Below, one piece after another: positions 6,316 to 6,338 of a stretch of DNA of 6,338 bases; the stretch's first letter is position 1, and each line of letters begins with the position of its first letter. Origin of the DNA: Desulfohalobiaceae bacterium. GTDB lineage: Bacteria; Desulfobacterota; Desulfovibrionia; Desulfovibrionales; Desulfothermaceae. The DNA lies in the NCBI GenBank assembly GCA_021737115.1, contig JAIPER010000219.1, forward strand, positions 1 to 6,338. Reading direction: 5' to 3'. The notes under the pieces were generated by a model that worked only from the letters and a program-made list of their open reading frames with translations, was not told where the DNA came from and ran no database searches. The translations under genes and the position numbers were made by a program.

Positions 6316-6338
6316 GATTCATACTCCACTCGACGTTC
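6312..6338 (-). CDS. ugpA: 3' end of the permease gene ugpA (partial, runs off the right edge)
   Basis: Reading leftwards from the window edge, the last eight codons give ERRVEYES followed by TGA. This resembles the end of E. coli UgpA (a YVESKVRYQ-like tail) and fits the canonical gene order ugpA-ugpE-ugpC. The stop codon overlaps the ugpE start as ATGA (6315-6312), a typical coupled junction. The fragment is short, so the identity rests on position and the tail resemblance. The rest of the gene lies beyond the right edge. Confidence 0.65.
   Translation of the reverse strand, partial: ERRVEYES

Noticed and set aside
1..6338. Search for CRISPR arrays, insertion sequences, tRNA or rRNA genes and defence genes.
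   Set aside because: No spaced direct repeats, transposase-like proteins, terminal inverted repeats, cloverleaf-like segments or defence-type domains were seen.

Overview
The window looks like ordinary chromosomal DNA of a GC-rich Gram-negative bacterium. Its best fit is a sulfate-reducer-like Desulfobacterota (Desulfobacterales type). This is inferred from the style of the hybrid kinase (an N-terminal 'AELEKRVQELEK' coiled coil, then two PAS domains, HisKA, HATPase and a receiver) and from a divergent UroD-family paralogue. No rRNA or other marker gene is present to confirm it.

Layout from left to right. Positions 1-222 are AT-rich and without a convincing gene, but hold a strong imperfect hairpin (112-140). 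Positions 223-792 (minus) encode a small class I SAM-dependent methyltransferase. Positions 900-2942 (minus) encode a soluble hybrid sensor histidine kinase. Positions 2943-3215 are a divergent intergenic region with an inverted repeat, a weak kinase promoter candidate, a very good sigma70-type promoter on the plus strand, and a leader that can fold just before the next ribosome binding site. Positions 3216-4310 (plus) encode a UroD/MtaA-superfamily protein that lacks the usual catalytic or zinc signatures. A 61-base convergent gap follows. Positions 4372-6338 (minus) are the 3' part of a glycerol-3-phosphate-type (Ugp) ABC importer operon: the last codons of ugpA, all of ugpE and all of ugpC.

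The importer genes are tightly coupled: the ugpA stop overlaps the ugpE start as ATGA, and the ugpE stop directly abuts the ugpC start. UgpA and UgpE form the membrane channel and UgpC supplies ATP hydrolysis. The binding protein UgpB is not in the window and is expected further right. The kinase and the methyltransferase lie in the same direction and could share a transcript, but no functional link is evident. No mobile element, CRISPR array, RNA gene or defence system is visible. The most unusual items are the modified active-site motifs of the UroD-family protein, the structured leader before it, and the hairpin at 112-140.
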